64,000 nt of DNA, from contig NZ_JALJYF010000002.1 in NCBI RefSeq assembly GCF_024170465.1, positions 1,108,501 through 1,172,500 of the forward strand, given 5' to 3'. Position numbers and translations under genes: made by a program. This DNA comes from Natronospira proteinivora (GTDB taxonomy: Bacteria > Pseudomonadota > Gammaproteobacteria > Natronospirales > Natronospiraceae). The notes under the pieces are model-generated. The model had not been told where the DNA came from. It did not search any database and was given only the letters and a program-made list of their open reading frames with translations. Below, in pieces: positions 6,931 to 15,659 of this stretch (the stretch's first letter is position 1; each line of letters begins with the position of its first letter).

Positions 6931-8161
6931 AGGGTGGAAAGAAAAGCCTCTTGCGCAAGTATGCCGGAAGCCAGTTTCATACGGAATCGTGCAAACCGGA
7001 ACGCCGCAAGAGAATGGTATCCCTTGTTTGAGGGTTGTGGATCTTACGAAGGCCCAGATGGATCTCGAAGAGATGATTACGACATCATCTGAAATTCACT
7101 ATTCATACAAGCGAACTTCTCTGGAAGTCGGCGACATTGTTATGGCTTTGCGTGGCGAGGTGGGTTTAGTAAGGCTTATTGATGAGACGGTTGCCGGCTC
7201 CAATATCACGAGAGGATTGGCAAGAATCTCCGCGGATGGAGAAGATGTGATTTCTGAATATCTGCTTTGGGAGCTTCGGTCCCCGCGCTTTAGGGCTGAT
7301 TTGATTCGCAGAGTGGGTGGTTCGGCGCTTCAGGAGATATCGCTTGCTGAGCTGCGTAAAACCAAAACCTGGCTTCCGCCGGTCCCTGAACAACGAAAAA
7401 TCGCCAAAATTCTCTCCACCTGGGACGAAGCCATTGCCACCACTGAGCAGCTTCTGGCCAACAGCGAGCAGCAGAAAAAAGCCCTGATGCAGCAGTTGCT
7501 GACGGGAAAGAAGCGCTTGCCGGGGTTTGAGGGCGAGTGGAATGAATTTCGACTTGGAACATTATTTCACCGTGTGCGAGAAAAGAATGCAGGGCAAAGC
7601 GAAAATGTTGTAACTATTTCCGGGCGTGATGGCCTAGTTAAGCAAGGAGATTACTTCAAAAAATCTGTCGCATCAGAGATCCTGGATGACTATTACCTTT
7701 TGAGAAATGGACAGTTCGCATACAACAAGAGTTACTCCAATGGTTATCCGATGGGCGCGATCAAGCGCCTGAATCGATACAGTAAGGGCGTAGTTACTAC
7801 CCTTTACATATGTTTTGAGGTCGCAGACGAAGAGGAAGCTGATGGTGACTATTTTGAGCAATATTTCGAGGCAGGGTTGTTGAACAATGGGTTATCTAAG
7901 ATTGCGAATGAAGGTGGTCGAGCGCATGGCCTCTTGAACGTTAAACCTTCTGACTTCTTTAACCTGAAAGTTCATGCCCCTGACATAGATGAGCAAAAGC
8001 GAATCGCAGCAGTATTGTCCAGGGCGGATACGGAAGTTCTATTGGTGCTGCGTCGCTTAGAAGCGTTAAAGGCAGAAAAAAAGGCGCTTATGCAGCAACT
8101 CCTGACAGGCAAACGCCGCGTCAGGGTCAATGAAGCCGAGGCCGAATCCGCCACAGCCTAG
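6920..8161 (+). CDS. hsdS: Type I restriction specificity subunit (HsdS)
   Basis: A 413-residue S subunit with two target recognition domains (about residues 1-155 and 205-360), each followed by a conserved helix. Both helices begin with EQ(R/K)(K/R)IA and end in the near-identical KKALMQQLLTGK(K/R)R. These spacer repeats set the distance between the two half-sites. The recognition domains are visibly more AT-rich than hsdM and hsdR, as expected for DNA exchanged between strains. It starts inside the end of hsdM (11-base overlap). The target sequence cannot be read from the protein. Confidence 0.92.
   Translation: MVPEGWKEKPLAQVCRKPVSYGIVQTGTPQENGIPCLRVVDLTKAQMDLEEMITTSSEIHYSYKRTSLEVGDIVMALRGEVGLVRLIDETVAGSNITRGLARISADGEDVISEYLLWELRSPRFRADLIRRVGGSALQEISLAELRKTKTWLPPVPEQRKIAKILSTWDEAIATTEQLLANSEQQKKALMQQLLTGKKRLPGFEGEWNEFRLGTLFHRVREKNAGQSENVVTISGRDGLVKQGDYFKKSVASEILDDYYLLRNGQFAYNKSYSNGYPMGAIKRLNRYSKGVVTTLYICFEVADEEEADGDYFEQYFEAGLLNNGLSKIANEGGRAHGLLNVKPSDFFNLKVHAPDIDEQKRIAAVLSRADTEVLLVLRRLEALKAEKKALMQQLLTGKRRVRVNEAEAESATA
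7471..7516 (+). repeat. Spacer-helix repeat, copy 1, within hsdS
   Basis: DNA encoding the first KKALMQQLLTGKKR element. It is matched by a second, diverged copy at about 8072-8118. Such internal homology lets S subunits swap or circularly permute recognition domains by recombination. Confidence 0.7.
8072..8118 (+). repeat. Spacer-helix repeat, copy 2, within hsdS
   Basis: Second copy encoding KKALMQQLLTGKRR near the end of hsdS. Protein identity to copy 1 is almost complete, while the DNA differs at many third positions, so the copies are old rather than a recent duplication. Confidence 0.7.
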
Positions 8162-8190
8162 GACTGGCAAAGATCACGGAAGGAGACCCA

Positions 8191-11100
8191 ATGGGCACCG
8201 TCACCCCCAACACCAGCGAGCTCTACGCCTCGCATATCCCCGCCCTGGCCATGCTGATACGCCTGGGCTGGGAATATCGCTCGCCGTCGGCGGTGATGGA
8301 ACTTCGCGGTGACTCCACCCGTGATGTCCTGCTGCGCCCGAAGCTGATCGATTTCCTGCGCCAGCACCGCTTCGAGTACAAGGGAAAGGAATACCCGCTC
8401 TCCAGCGAAGGCATCCAGCAGATTCTCAACACCCTGTCCTCGCCCGGCCTGGTCGAGGGGCTGATGCCGGCCAATGAGGCCGTGCATGACATGCTCACGC
8501 TTGGCATCACCGTCAATGAGTTCATGCCCGACGGCAAGCGCCATCCCACCACGGTGCCACTGGTCAACTGGCAGGCTATTGAACAGAACAGCTTCATCGT
8601 CACCGAGGAAATGGAGGTGCAGAACGCCTCCGCCACCGGCCATCGGCGCCCGGATCTGGTGGGCTTTCTGAATGGCATCCCGGTGGTCGTGATTGAGGCC
8701 AAGCGGGCGGCGTCTGGCAACCCGAACAAATCGATGATCGAGGAAAGTATCAGCCAGATGATCCGTAACCAGGGGGTGCAGGAGATACCGACTCTCTTCG
8801 CCTTTGCCCAGGTGCTGGTGGCCGTGAGCCAGACCGATGCCCGATACGGGACCACCAAGACGCCGCGCAAGTTCTGGTCGAAGTGGGAAGAGGAAGAGAT
8901 CAGCCGCGAGGAACGCAAGGCCATCAAGAACCGGAAGCTGGACAAAGAGGCGAAGGAGGCTCTTTTCGCCGGCAAGGAGCCCCGGGTCCGCCAGTATTTC
9001 GAGCAACTTTGGGAGAAGCCGGTGCTGCCCACCGAGCAGGACGAGCTACTGATCGGCATCTTGAGCCCGGAGCGGCTGCTGTCGCTGCTGCGGTATTACA
9101 TACTCTACTACAAGCACGACAAGATCATTGCCCGCCACCAACAGTTTTTCAGCATTGAGTCATTGCTGCGCCAGATTACCGGCTTGGACAAGCAGGGTGC
9201 CCGCCGGGGCGGCGTGATCTGGCATACCACGGGCTCGGGCAAGTCCTTCACCATGGTCTTTCTCAGCAAGCTGCTGGTGCTGCACGAGGCCCTCAAACAG
9301 TGCCGGGTGGTCGTGGTCACCGACCGGGTGGATCTGGAAAAACAACTTTCACGCACCTTTGCCGCTTCCGGCGCATTGGGGCTTAAGTCCGCGAGTCGCG
9401 GTGAGGCGGGCAAGGCCCGCATGGGCTCCGGCCGGGATTTGGCCCGGCAGATCGGCCAGGGCGAGCAACGGGTGATCTTCACTCTGGTTCAGAAGTTCTT
9501 GTCGGCCATCAAGCACAAGGAGTGCCATAACCCCAGCGAGAACCTGCTGGTGCTGGTGGACGAAGGCCACCGCAGCCATGGGGGCGAAAATCACCAGCGC
9601 ATGCGCATGGCTCTGCCCAACGCCGCTTATATCGCCTTTACCGGCACCCCCTTGATGAAAAAGGACCGCCGGGAGACGGAAGAAACCTTCGGCCCCATCG
9701 TCCACGCCTACACCATGCGGCGGGCGGTGGAAGACGGCACCGTCTCCCCGCTGCTCTACGAAGAGCGCCGCCCGGCGCTGGATGTGAACCAGAAGGCCAT
9801 CGACAACTGGTTTGAGACCATCACCCAGGGCCTGAGCGACGAGCAGAAATCGGATCTCAAGCGCAAATACGCCAAGCGGGGTGCCGTCTACGGCGCCGAC
9901 AACCGCATTCGCCTGATCGCCTGGGACATCGCCCTGCATTTCAGCGAGAACTTCAAGAACCTGGGTAAGACCCTAAAGGGGCAGGTGGCTTGTGATAGCA
10001 AGCTGTCTGCCATCCGATACAAGCGCCATCTCGACGACACGGGCCTGGTCTCCTCCCGGATTGTGATTTCCCCGCCTGACACCCGCGAAGGCCACAGCGA
10101 GGTGGATGAGGCCGAACTCCCGGAGGTTCAGCAATGGTGGGCGAACAACATCAAGACCGACCCCTACGCCTATGAGCGCGAGACCATTGAGCACTTCGGC
10201 ATGGAAGGCGACCCGGATCTGCTGATCGTGGTAGACAAGCTCCTCACCGGCTTCGATGAGCCCCGCAATGCCGTGCTCTACATCGACAAGCCTCTGAAGG
10301 GCCATAACCTCATCCAGGCCATCGCCCGGGTGAACCGCCTGCACGAGGAAAAGCACTATGGCCTGCTGATCGACTACCGGGGCATCCTCGCCGAGCTGGA
10401 TACCGCCATCCAGAAATACCAGGACCTGGAAGAGCACACCCAGGGCGGCTTTGACATCGACGATATTGACGGGCTGTATCGCAATGTCGACACCGAGTAC
10501 AAGCGCCTGCCTGAGTACCACCAGCGCCTCTGGTCCTTCTTCAGCGAGGTGGAAAATACCCAGGACCAGGAAGCTTACCGCCAGGTACTGATGCCGCGCT
10601 ACCTGATGGACGCTGATGGGGTGGAATACGACGCCCGCCAGAAGCTCCGCGAGGAATTCTACGAAGCCCTGACCGAGTTCGGTATGTGCCTGCAGGTGGC
10701 TCGTAGCTCTCGCTCATTCTTCGAGGACAAGCGCTTCACCGAGGACATGATCCGCACCTACAAGCGTGATCTAAAATGGTTTGTCGAGCTGCGCAAGACG
10801 GTACGCCAGGATGCCCAGGAAACCGTGGACTACAGCGCCTACGAGAAACAGATTCGGAAACTGGTGGATCGCGATGTGGTGGGCGAAGAGATCGTCGCCA
10901 GCGATGAGACCTACGATGTTGGCAAGCTCGGCACCGATCCGGAGAACTGGGATGAGCAGAAAACCCGGAACGAAGCCGACAAGATCCGTACCCGCACCAA
11001 GAAAACCATCGAGCAGGACCTGGACGATGACCCCTATGCCAAGAAGGTGTTCTCGGCACTGCTGAAACAGGCCATCGAGGAAGCCGAGGCGCTGTTTGAC

Positions 11101-11478
11101 CACCCCACCAAGCAGTACGCCCTGTTCCAAGAACTGGAGGAGCAGGTCAGGGGACGGAAACTGCCAGGCATTCCAGACGCTCTACAGGACAAGCCCCAGG
11201 CGCGGGCCTATTTCGGCATATTCCGGCTCGTCATCGGCGACGAGGCCATTGATCGCGAGCTGGAAAAATCCGGCGACGAGCTGGTGGACCTGGCGCTGGA
11301 GATCGAGCGGACCGTCAAGCGGGTGGTGGCGGAAAACAGCCTGAACCCGGCCGGCATCGAAACCGGCATCCGCAAACAACTGCTGCCGACACTGTTCGAT
11401 CGATTTGGCTTGGACCAGGCCAAAGCGATACTGGATGAAGTGGTCCATGTGGTTCGGGTGGGGAGCCGCCATGACTGA
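8191..11478 (+). CDS. hsdR: Type I restriction endonuclease subunit (HsdR)
   Basis: A 1095-residue motor and nuclease subunit that pulls DNA through the bound complex and cuts at a distance when the site is unmethylated. Seen: a PD-(D/E)XK nuclease core around residues 155-172 (RRPDLVGF then VVVIEAKR), Walker A TTGSGKS near residue 350, the DEAD-like box VDEGHRSHGG near 455, FTGTPL, and LTGFDEP and IARVNRLH from the second RecA-like lobe. The long charged C-terminal region would contact HsdM. Length and HsdM type suggest the EcoR124 (type IC) group, an inference. AAGGAG sits 5 bases before the ATG; 29 bases separate it from hsdS. Confidence 0.94.
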   Translation: MGTVTPNTSELYASHIPALAMLIRLGWEYRSPSAVMELRGDSTRDVLLRPKLIDFLRQHRFEYKGKEYPLSSEGIQQILNTLSSPGLVEGLMPANEAVHDMLTLGITVNEFMPDGKRHPTTVPLVNWQAIEQNSFIVTEEMEVQNASATGHRRPDLVGFLNGIPVVVIEAKRAASGNPNKSMIEESISQMIRNQGVQEIPTLFAFAQVLVAVSQTDARYGTTKTPRKFWSKWEEEEISREERKAIKNRKLDKEAKEALFAGKEPRVRQYFEQLWEKPVLPTEQDELLIGILSPERLLSLLRYYILYYKHDKIIARHQQFFSIESLLRQITGLDKQGARRGGVIWHTTGSGKSFTMVFLSKLLVLHEALKQCRVVVVTDRVDLEKQLSRTFAASGALGLKSASRGEAGKARMGSGRDLARQIGQGEQRVIFTLVQKFLSAIKHKECHNPSENLLVLVDEGHRSHGGENHQRMRMALPNAAYIAFTGTPLMKKDRRETEETFGPIVHAYTMRRAVEDGTVSPLLYEERRPALDVNQKAIDNWFETITQGLSDEQKSDLKRKYAKRGAVYGADNRIRLIAWDIALHFSENFKNLGKTLKGQVACDSKLSAIRYKRHLDDTGLVSSRIVISPPDTREGHSEVDEAELPEVQQWWANNIKTDPYAYERETIEHFGMEGDPDLLIVVDKLLTGFDEPRNAVLYIDKPLKGHNLIQAIARVNRLHEEKHYGLLIDYRGILAELDTAIQKYQDLEEHTQGGFDIDDIDGLYRNVDTEYKRLPEYHQRLWSFFSEVENTQDQEAYRQVLMPRYLMDADGVEYDARQKLREEFYEALTEFGMCLQVARSSRSFFEDKRFTEDMIRTYKRDLKWFVELRKTVRQDAQETVDYSAYEKQIRKLVDRDVVGEEIVASDETYDVGKLGTDPENWDEQKTRNEADKIRTRTKKTIEQDLDDDPYAKKVFSALLKQAIEEAEALFDHPTKQYALFQELEEQVRGRKLPGIPDALQDKPQARAYFGIFRLVIGDEAIDRELEKSGDELVDLALEIERTVKRVVAENSLNPAGIETGIRKQLLPTLFDRFGLDQAKAILDEVVHVVRVGSRHD

Positions 11479-12229
11479 CATCGGTACCCGACAGGAACCG
11501 ACCCACAGCGTCCCCTACGGCGAAGGTGAGCTCCGTTTTTTCTGGCGTCGCGGGGACAAACGCCCCAATGACGGCCGCCGAGCCCGCATCCATGTGCATC
11601 CCGATGGCCTCGTGGAGGTGGAAACCCCGCCCGACACCTCCCTTGTCGAAACCAAGCAGGCCCTCCTGAAGCGCGCCCGCTGGGTGACCCGCCACCTGCA
11701 GGAGATCCAGGCTCGCCGCCACGATGCCCTCGCCCGCGAATATGTCAGCGGTGAAACCCTGTTCTACCTGGGCCGCCGCCACCCCCTCAAGCTTATTCAG
11801 GCCGAGGGTGCTACCCGGGTCAAACTCCTCCGCGGCCAACTTCGCGTTAGCACGCCAGACACCTCCCGAAAGGCCGTTAAGGCTGCCCTCGAGCAGTGGT
11901 ACCGCGAACACGCAAAAGCCGTATTCGCCCGCCGCCTGGAAACCATCGCTGAGCGCCTACCCTGGGTGAGCGAAGCCCCACCCTGGACCATCCGCGCCAT
12001 GAAGACCCAGTGGGGTAGCTGCTCACGGACTGGCAGCATCCTGCTAAACCCACATTTGGTCAAAACTCCGATTCGCTGCATTGACTACGTCATTCTCCAC
12101 GAGCTATGCCACCTGAAGGAGCACAACCACAGTGGGCGCTTTTATCAGCTCTTAGATATCGCCATGCCCGATTGGCGGGAGATCAAGGACCGACTCGATG
12201 GGATGTCGGAGCTTTACTTGAGCTGCTAA
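11471..12229 (+). CDS. YgjP-like zinc metallopeptidase (DUF45)
   Basis: A 252-residue WLM/DUF45 metallopeptidase. Seen: MKTQWGSCSRTG before the active site, and the zinc site HELCHLKEHNHSGRFY at about residues 209-224, with HExxH plus a third His, the family pattern. Its start (ATG 11471) lies inside the last codons of hsdR, so translation is coupled to the restriction subunit. Genes of this family are often found directly after type I hsdR; their role there (for instance turnover of R, or part of the defence response) is not established. A perfect 7-base inverted repeat spans the stop codon (12218-12235) without a T-run. Confidence 0.85.
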   Translation: MTDIGTRQEPTHSVPYGEGELRFFWRRGDKRPNDGRRARIHVHPDGLVEVETPPDTSLVETKQALLKRARWVTRHLQEIQARRHDALAREYVSGETLFYLGRRHPLKLIQAEGATRVKLLRGQLRVSTPDTSRKAVKAALEQWYREHAKAVFARRLETIAERLPWVSEAPPWTIRAMKTQWGSCSRTGSILLNPHLVKTPIRCIDYVILHELCHLKEHNHSGRFYQLLDIAMPDWREIKDRLDGMSELYLSC

Positions 12230-12688
12230 GCTCAAAAAGAGAGTTTGCGGAATGAGTTTCAGCGTCACTCTTCGCTACTTCCTCTGCAATCAGGCTTTGG
12301 AGTTTCACGACCTAGGCTGAGCCCTATACTCTTAGCGGCGAGCTTTACTCTTCTCGGTAGACGCGCCCTTTACAATGAGCTACTCCTACTCGACGGCAAA
12401 TCGATTGGTCCGGAGATCGTAAACGTACTGGAAGTTTGCGCGGTAGCGACGAATCCGGTATGTCGATCGGTGAGGCACTTCGCTCGGCTCGCCTTAGGTC
12501 ATAGGCCACTCGCGCCTGGGTGCTTTAATCAAGAGTTACGGAGAATAGGAAGCGCCGATCATTAATTCGCTAAACTATACACGGAGATTGCGGGGGAGCT
12601 TCAAAACTTCGGTCTCTATAACACGAAATAGCAGAGTGAAGGCGTATCCAAGCATATGCATGAATAATGTGATAGAGGCACACATCTC
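12230..12688. other. Low-GC gap without a convincing gene
   Basis: A 459-base stretch, more AT-rich than the flanking restriction genes. The only sizeable frame on the plus strand (12245-12565, TTG start) has an unconvincing protein composition and no ribosome site. I see no RNA gene or repeat in it. It may hold the promoter for the membrane protein gene that follows. Confidence 0.5.
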
Positions 12689-13549
12689 ATGAAACGGAAT
12701 AAAAAGCGAAAGCTATCGCAAGTAGTGGTTCTTTTCTTTGCATCGATGGCCGTCTGGTTTCTCATTGGACCCGATTATAATCAAGCCGCCCCTGTTTACC
12801 TTGCAAGTGTATTCGGAGCAACGCTGGGGTTCGTAATCACCGGTTTGGTAATCGTAACACTTCCTGCGGCAGTGTCTCGTTACAAGAATGGATTCTGGCC
12901 AGATTGGCATATATGGGCGGCCGTACCAATAATAGTTATTCATATGTATCTGGCGTACACAGGGCATACATACGAGGAAAAAGAAGATCAGCACAAGGCA
13001 CAACACAGTAACGAGGCGCAAGAAACCAGTGAAGGCGACTGGGAGATTGTCGAGACGAGACCATTAACTGCAGAGGAGCGGGAAACTCTTGGAGAACGTT
13101 ATCAGCCAGGACCGGAAGAGCTGGGCGAGGACCCGATTGCCGCTTACCAAAAGATGCTAGAAGCAGAACTAGACGCACGTGAAGCTGCCCAGGCTCGTGC
13201 TAAACATAGAACATGGCATGGATATCTGTGGGAGGGCGGGAAGTCGGTGCCGCGTGGTATCGGTGTTTTTCTTGGTGCCACACTCTGTTTCTCGCAGGAT
13301 CAGTTAGATACTATGTTTGGTCATATGGGGTATGACATTGAGAGATCTGTCACGGAAGGCCCACTCCATAAACTTGGGCAGAATGTAACAGACATTTCCC
13401 AAAGGGTTTGGCCGCTGGGCGGCAATTATGCAGATGTGAGACTGGTGCAAATTATCGGGGTAATACTGGGCGGTACTTTTGTTCTGTTTATATGGTGGTG
13501 CTATAAACGATTCAAAACTTCGAAAACCCGCCGACAGAGCGCGCTTTAA
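12689..13549 (+). CDS. Unrecognised membrane protein of the island
   Basis: A 286-residue protein that I cannot assign. Seen: a basic N-terminus (MKRNKKRK), hydrophobic segments at about residues 10-27, 35-62 and 72-91, a long soluble middle rich in Glu, Gln and Arg with a probable helix (about 95-180), a weak hydrophobic patch near 190-205, and a final membrane segment at about 252-270 followed by a basic tail. The DNA is clearly lower in GC than the chromosome backbone, and the gene stands alone between the restriction locus and the tRNA, so recent transfer is likely. It could be an effector or immunity protein linked to the defence genes, but the sequence itself does not say so. Confidence 0.65.
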   Translation: MKRNKKRKLSQVVVLFFASMAVWFLIGPDYNQAAPVYLASVFGATLGFVITGLVIVTLPAAVSRYKNGFWPDWHIWAAVPIIVIHMYLAYTGHTYEEKEDQHKAQHSNEAQETSEGDWEIVETRPLTAEERETLGERYQPGPEELGEDPIAAYQKMLEAELDAREAAQARAKHRTWHGYLWEGGKSVPRGIGVFLGATLCFSQDQLDTMFGHMGYDIERSVTEGPLHKLGQNVTDISQRVWPLGGNYADVRLVQIIGVILGGTFVLFIWWCYKRFKTSKTRRQSAL

Positions 13550-13960
13550 GTGGTACTAAAGTCTTCAGTTAAAGCAATGCATCCTTTTCTCTCATGTGAG
13601 CGGATTACAATCGCTCCGGAGCAGCAGATGTAGTGTGACCGAGGTGTCAGACGGGGGCGTTCATCGTCACAATTGAGAAATAACCTGCCTAGTTAGTCTT
13701 CTAACCACAGAAATATGATCTCTTACACGCCGCACGGCTTACATTCGGGTATCAATGGGAAAATCTGGAGCCCATAGCTGGCTTTCTATCTACACCATTG
13801 CCCAAAAAGGGATCGATATGACCGGCAAGAAGTTAGATGGCGGCTTAAATTGGCCGAAATCGCCCAAAACGGCCACCTTATGGTGTCATGTCAGCATAAA
13901 GTGGCCGGAACGGCCAACTTATGCTTTCCCGCACATTGAGTGTTGCCCGTGAGGCAAAAA
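13550..13960. other. Gap with short direct repeats, possible IS remnant
   Basis: A 411-base non-coding stretch. Its right half contains two 15-base near-identical copies, AACGGCCACCTTATG at 13868-13882 and AACGGCCAACTTATG at 13909-13923, each next to a GGCCG(A/G)AA motif. Repeated GGCCGAAA-type motifs resemble the terminal region of IS21-family elements as I remember them, but no transposase is present. The 65-codon frame at 13755-13952 runs through these repeats and is probably not a gene. Confidence 0.35.
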
Positions 13961-14037
<77 letters not shown>

Positions 14038-14125
14038 ATTGAAGCGATATGACCACCTTGAAGGGATGACCACAGGGCGTGGATTATAGCCTCCCCGGCG
14101 GCTTCGGGTCACGAACCTTGTCTTG

Positions 14126-15655
14126 CTAGGGTAGCAGGGGCTCCTCGTGGGGCTGCATGATGGCCCGGCGGATGGGGGCCAGGGGCGCTTCTTCGTTCAG
14201 CTCGAACGTTTCTCCAGCCTGGGGCAGGCCCAGTGACTCAAGCAGCTGCTCGATATCGGGAAAACCCACCGACAGCACATGGTCGTCATAGAGGGGGCGA
14301 AAGATGGGCTCGCCACCGGCCAGTTCGTCCAGGCGGTCCATGACATCGCGGCCATCGGCACTGCGGCGTTGATCGAAACAGCAGTCCACCCATTGGGCCA
14401 GGATATGGTCCAGGCTTTGCTGTTTGTCGCTGCGGCGCCGCAGTTCCACATCGGCGATCAGCATCATGGCCGCACTGGCCCAGTAGACATAATCGGCGCC
14501 ACCTTCCCGGTTCATGCGCCGGGCAATATCCAGGACGGTTCCCGGGCGCCGATCCCAGATGCCGTCATCCATATCCTCCATGAAACGTTGCCAGGCTTCG
14601 GCGGGGCTCAGGTGTCCGGCCCGGGCCAGGCCGATGTACTGGTAATAGGTGGCCAGTCCTTCCGGCAGCCAGCGGTGGTCGCTGGCCACCGGGGGGTGTA
14701 GCCAATGGATGAACTCATGGGCAATCAGGCCATCGGCTTGATAATCCGATTCGGGCTGGTGCCCGTTCATGCCCAGGGACATGCTCAGCCCGCCGGCCCG
14801 ACTGACCCGGCCTCGGGCAACCGGCCGGTCACCGCTGTCCAGGGGGACGATAATGACCTGTCCCCGCTCGCTGGGTAATTGACCAAAGATGCTTTCGGCA
14901 GCTTCCAGGCCGGCCTGAAGCCATTGCCGGGTGAGTGTCATATCGGCCCGCTCGCCAGGCCCGTCCGCCTTTGCGACCGTGACCCGGGTTTGTTCGGAGT
15001 CCAGCTGGAAGCGTTCGAAGCGCCCCATGATGAAATCCGAATCCCAGCCCAGCGGCGGGTAGCCTAGTCGAAATACCGGGCCTTGATCTTCCGCCTCGGA
15101 TTCAGATGAGGCGTCCAGCCAGTCCGGGTCGGCTTGCCAGGGGCCCTGGATGTCCATGCCTTCTTCCCGTTCGAAATGCAGCCGAATATCGATGTAGGGA
15201 TTCAGGCTGCGGGGCCGCCAGAGCCAGATTTGTGGGGAGAGCACCAGGGCATCCCCGGTTCTGGCCGCGATGCCGATACTGCGGGCACGGGCGGCCTTGC
15301 CGAGATCTACCTGGTAATGAACGCAGTCATCGTCGGCCCGATCGGGTAGCCGCATCTGGCTGCCGCTGACTTCTACCCGACGCCGCTCGCCGGACTGGCG
15401 GATATGGGCATTTCTGAGCAGGGGGCGGGCCTGGCTGCTGCCGGCAAACAGGCTGTCGGGGAAGGGGCCATCGAAGCAGGCGCTCACCGACAGGGAGGAG
15501 AAGCCGTCATTCAGGCGTACTGTGTAATCATGAATCTGCTGGATGCTGGCACTGGCTGCAGGCCCCCCCAGCAGGCAGGCAATGAGCAGGTATAAGCGCA
15601 GGCTGTTGATTCCCCATCGTGATGGCTGCGATGAGGGATGACCATTGGCAACCAT
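14126..15655 (-). CDS. Exported M61-like zinc metallopeptidase
   Basis: A 509-residue protein with a late N-terminal export signal (hydrophobic core LRLYLLIACLLGG at about residues 19-31). Seen: zinc site HEFIH at about two thirds of the length, followed by LPEGLATYYQY supplying the third ligand Glu, the gluzincin layout shared with glycyl aminopeptidases (M61). The N-terminal half is beta-rich, as in that family. It is likely a periplasmic or outer-membrane-associated peptidase. It starts 4 bases after the dinB stop on the same strand, so it may be the last gene of that operon. Substrate unknown. Confidence 0.75.
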   Translation of the reverse strand: MVANGHPSSQPSRWGINSLRLYLLIACLLGGPAASASIQQIHDYTVRLNDGFSSLSVSACFDGPFPDSLFAGSSQARPLLRNAHIRQSGERRRVEVSGSQMRLPDRADDDCVHYQVDLGKAARARSIGIAARTGDALVLSPQIWLWRPRSLNPYIDIRLHFEREEGMDIQGPWQADPDWLDASSESEAEDQGPVFRLGYPPLGWDSDFIMGRFERFQLDSEQTRVTVAKADGPGERADMTLTRQWLQAGLEAAESIFGQLPSERGQVIIVPLDSGDRPVARGRVSRAGGLSMSLGMNGHQPESDYQADGLIAHEFIHWLHPPVASDHRWLPEGLATYYQYIGLARAGHLSPAEAWQRFMEDMDDGIWDRRPGTVLDIARRMNREGGADYVYWASAAMMLIADVELRRRSDKQQSLDHILAQWVDCCFDQRRSADGRDVMDRLDELAGGEPIFRPLYDDHVLSVGFPDIEQLLESLGLPQAGETFELNEEAPLAPIRRAIMQPHEEPLLP

Positions 15656-15659
15656 GGTG

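Noticed and set aside
12245..12565. 106-codon frame after the YgjP-like gene
   Set aside because: TTG start, no ribosome site, and no recognisable motif or plausible fold; kept only as a note on the gap.
13755..13952. 65-codon frame before the tRNA
   Set aside because: It runs through the direct repeats and ends close to the tRNA; composition suggests non-coding DNA.
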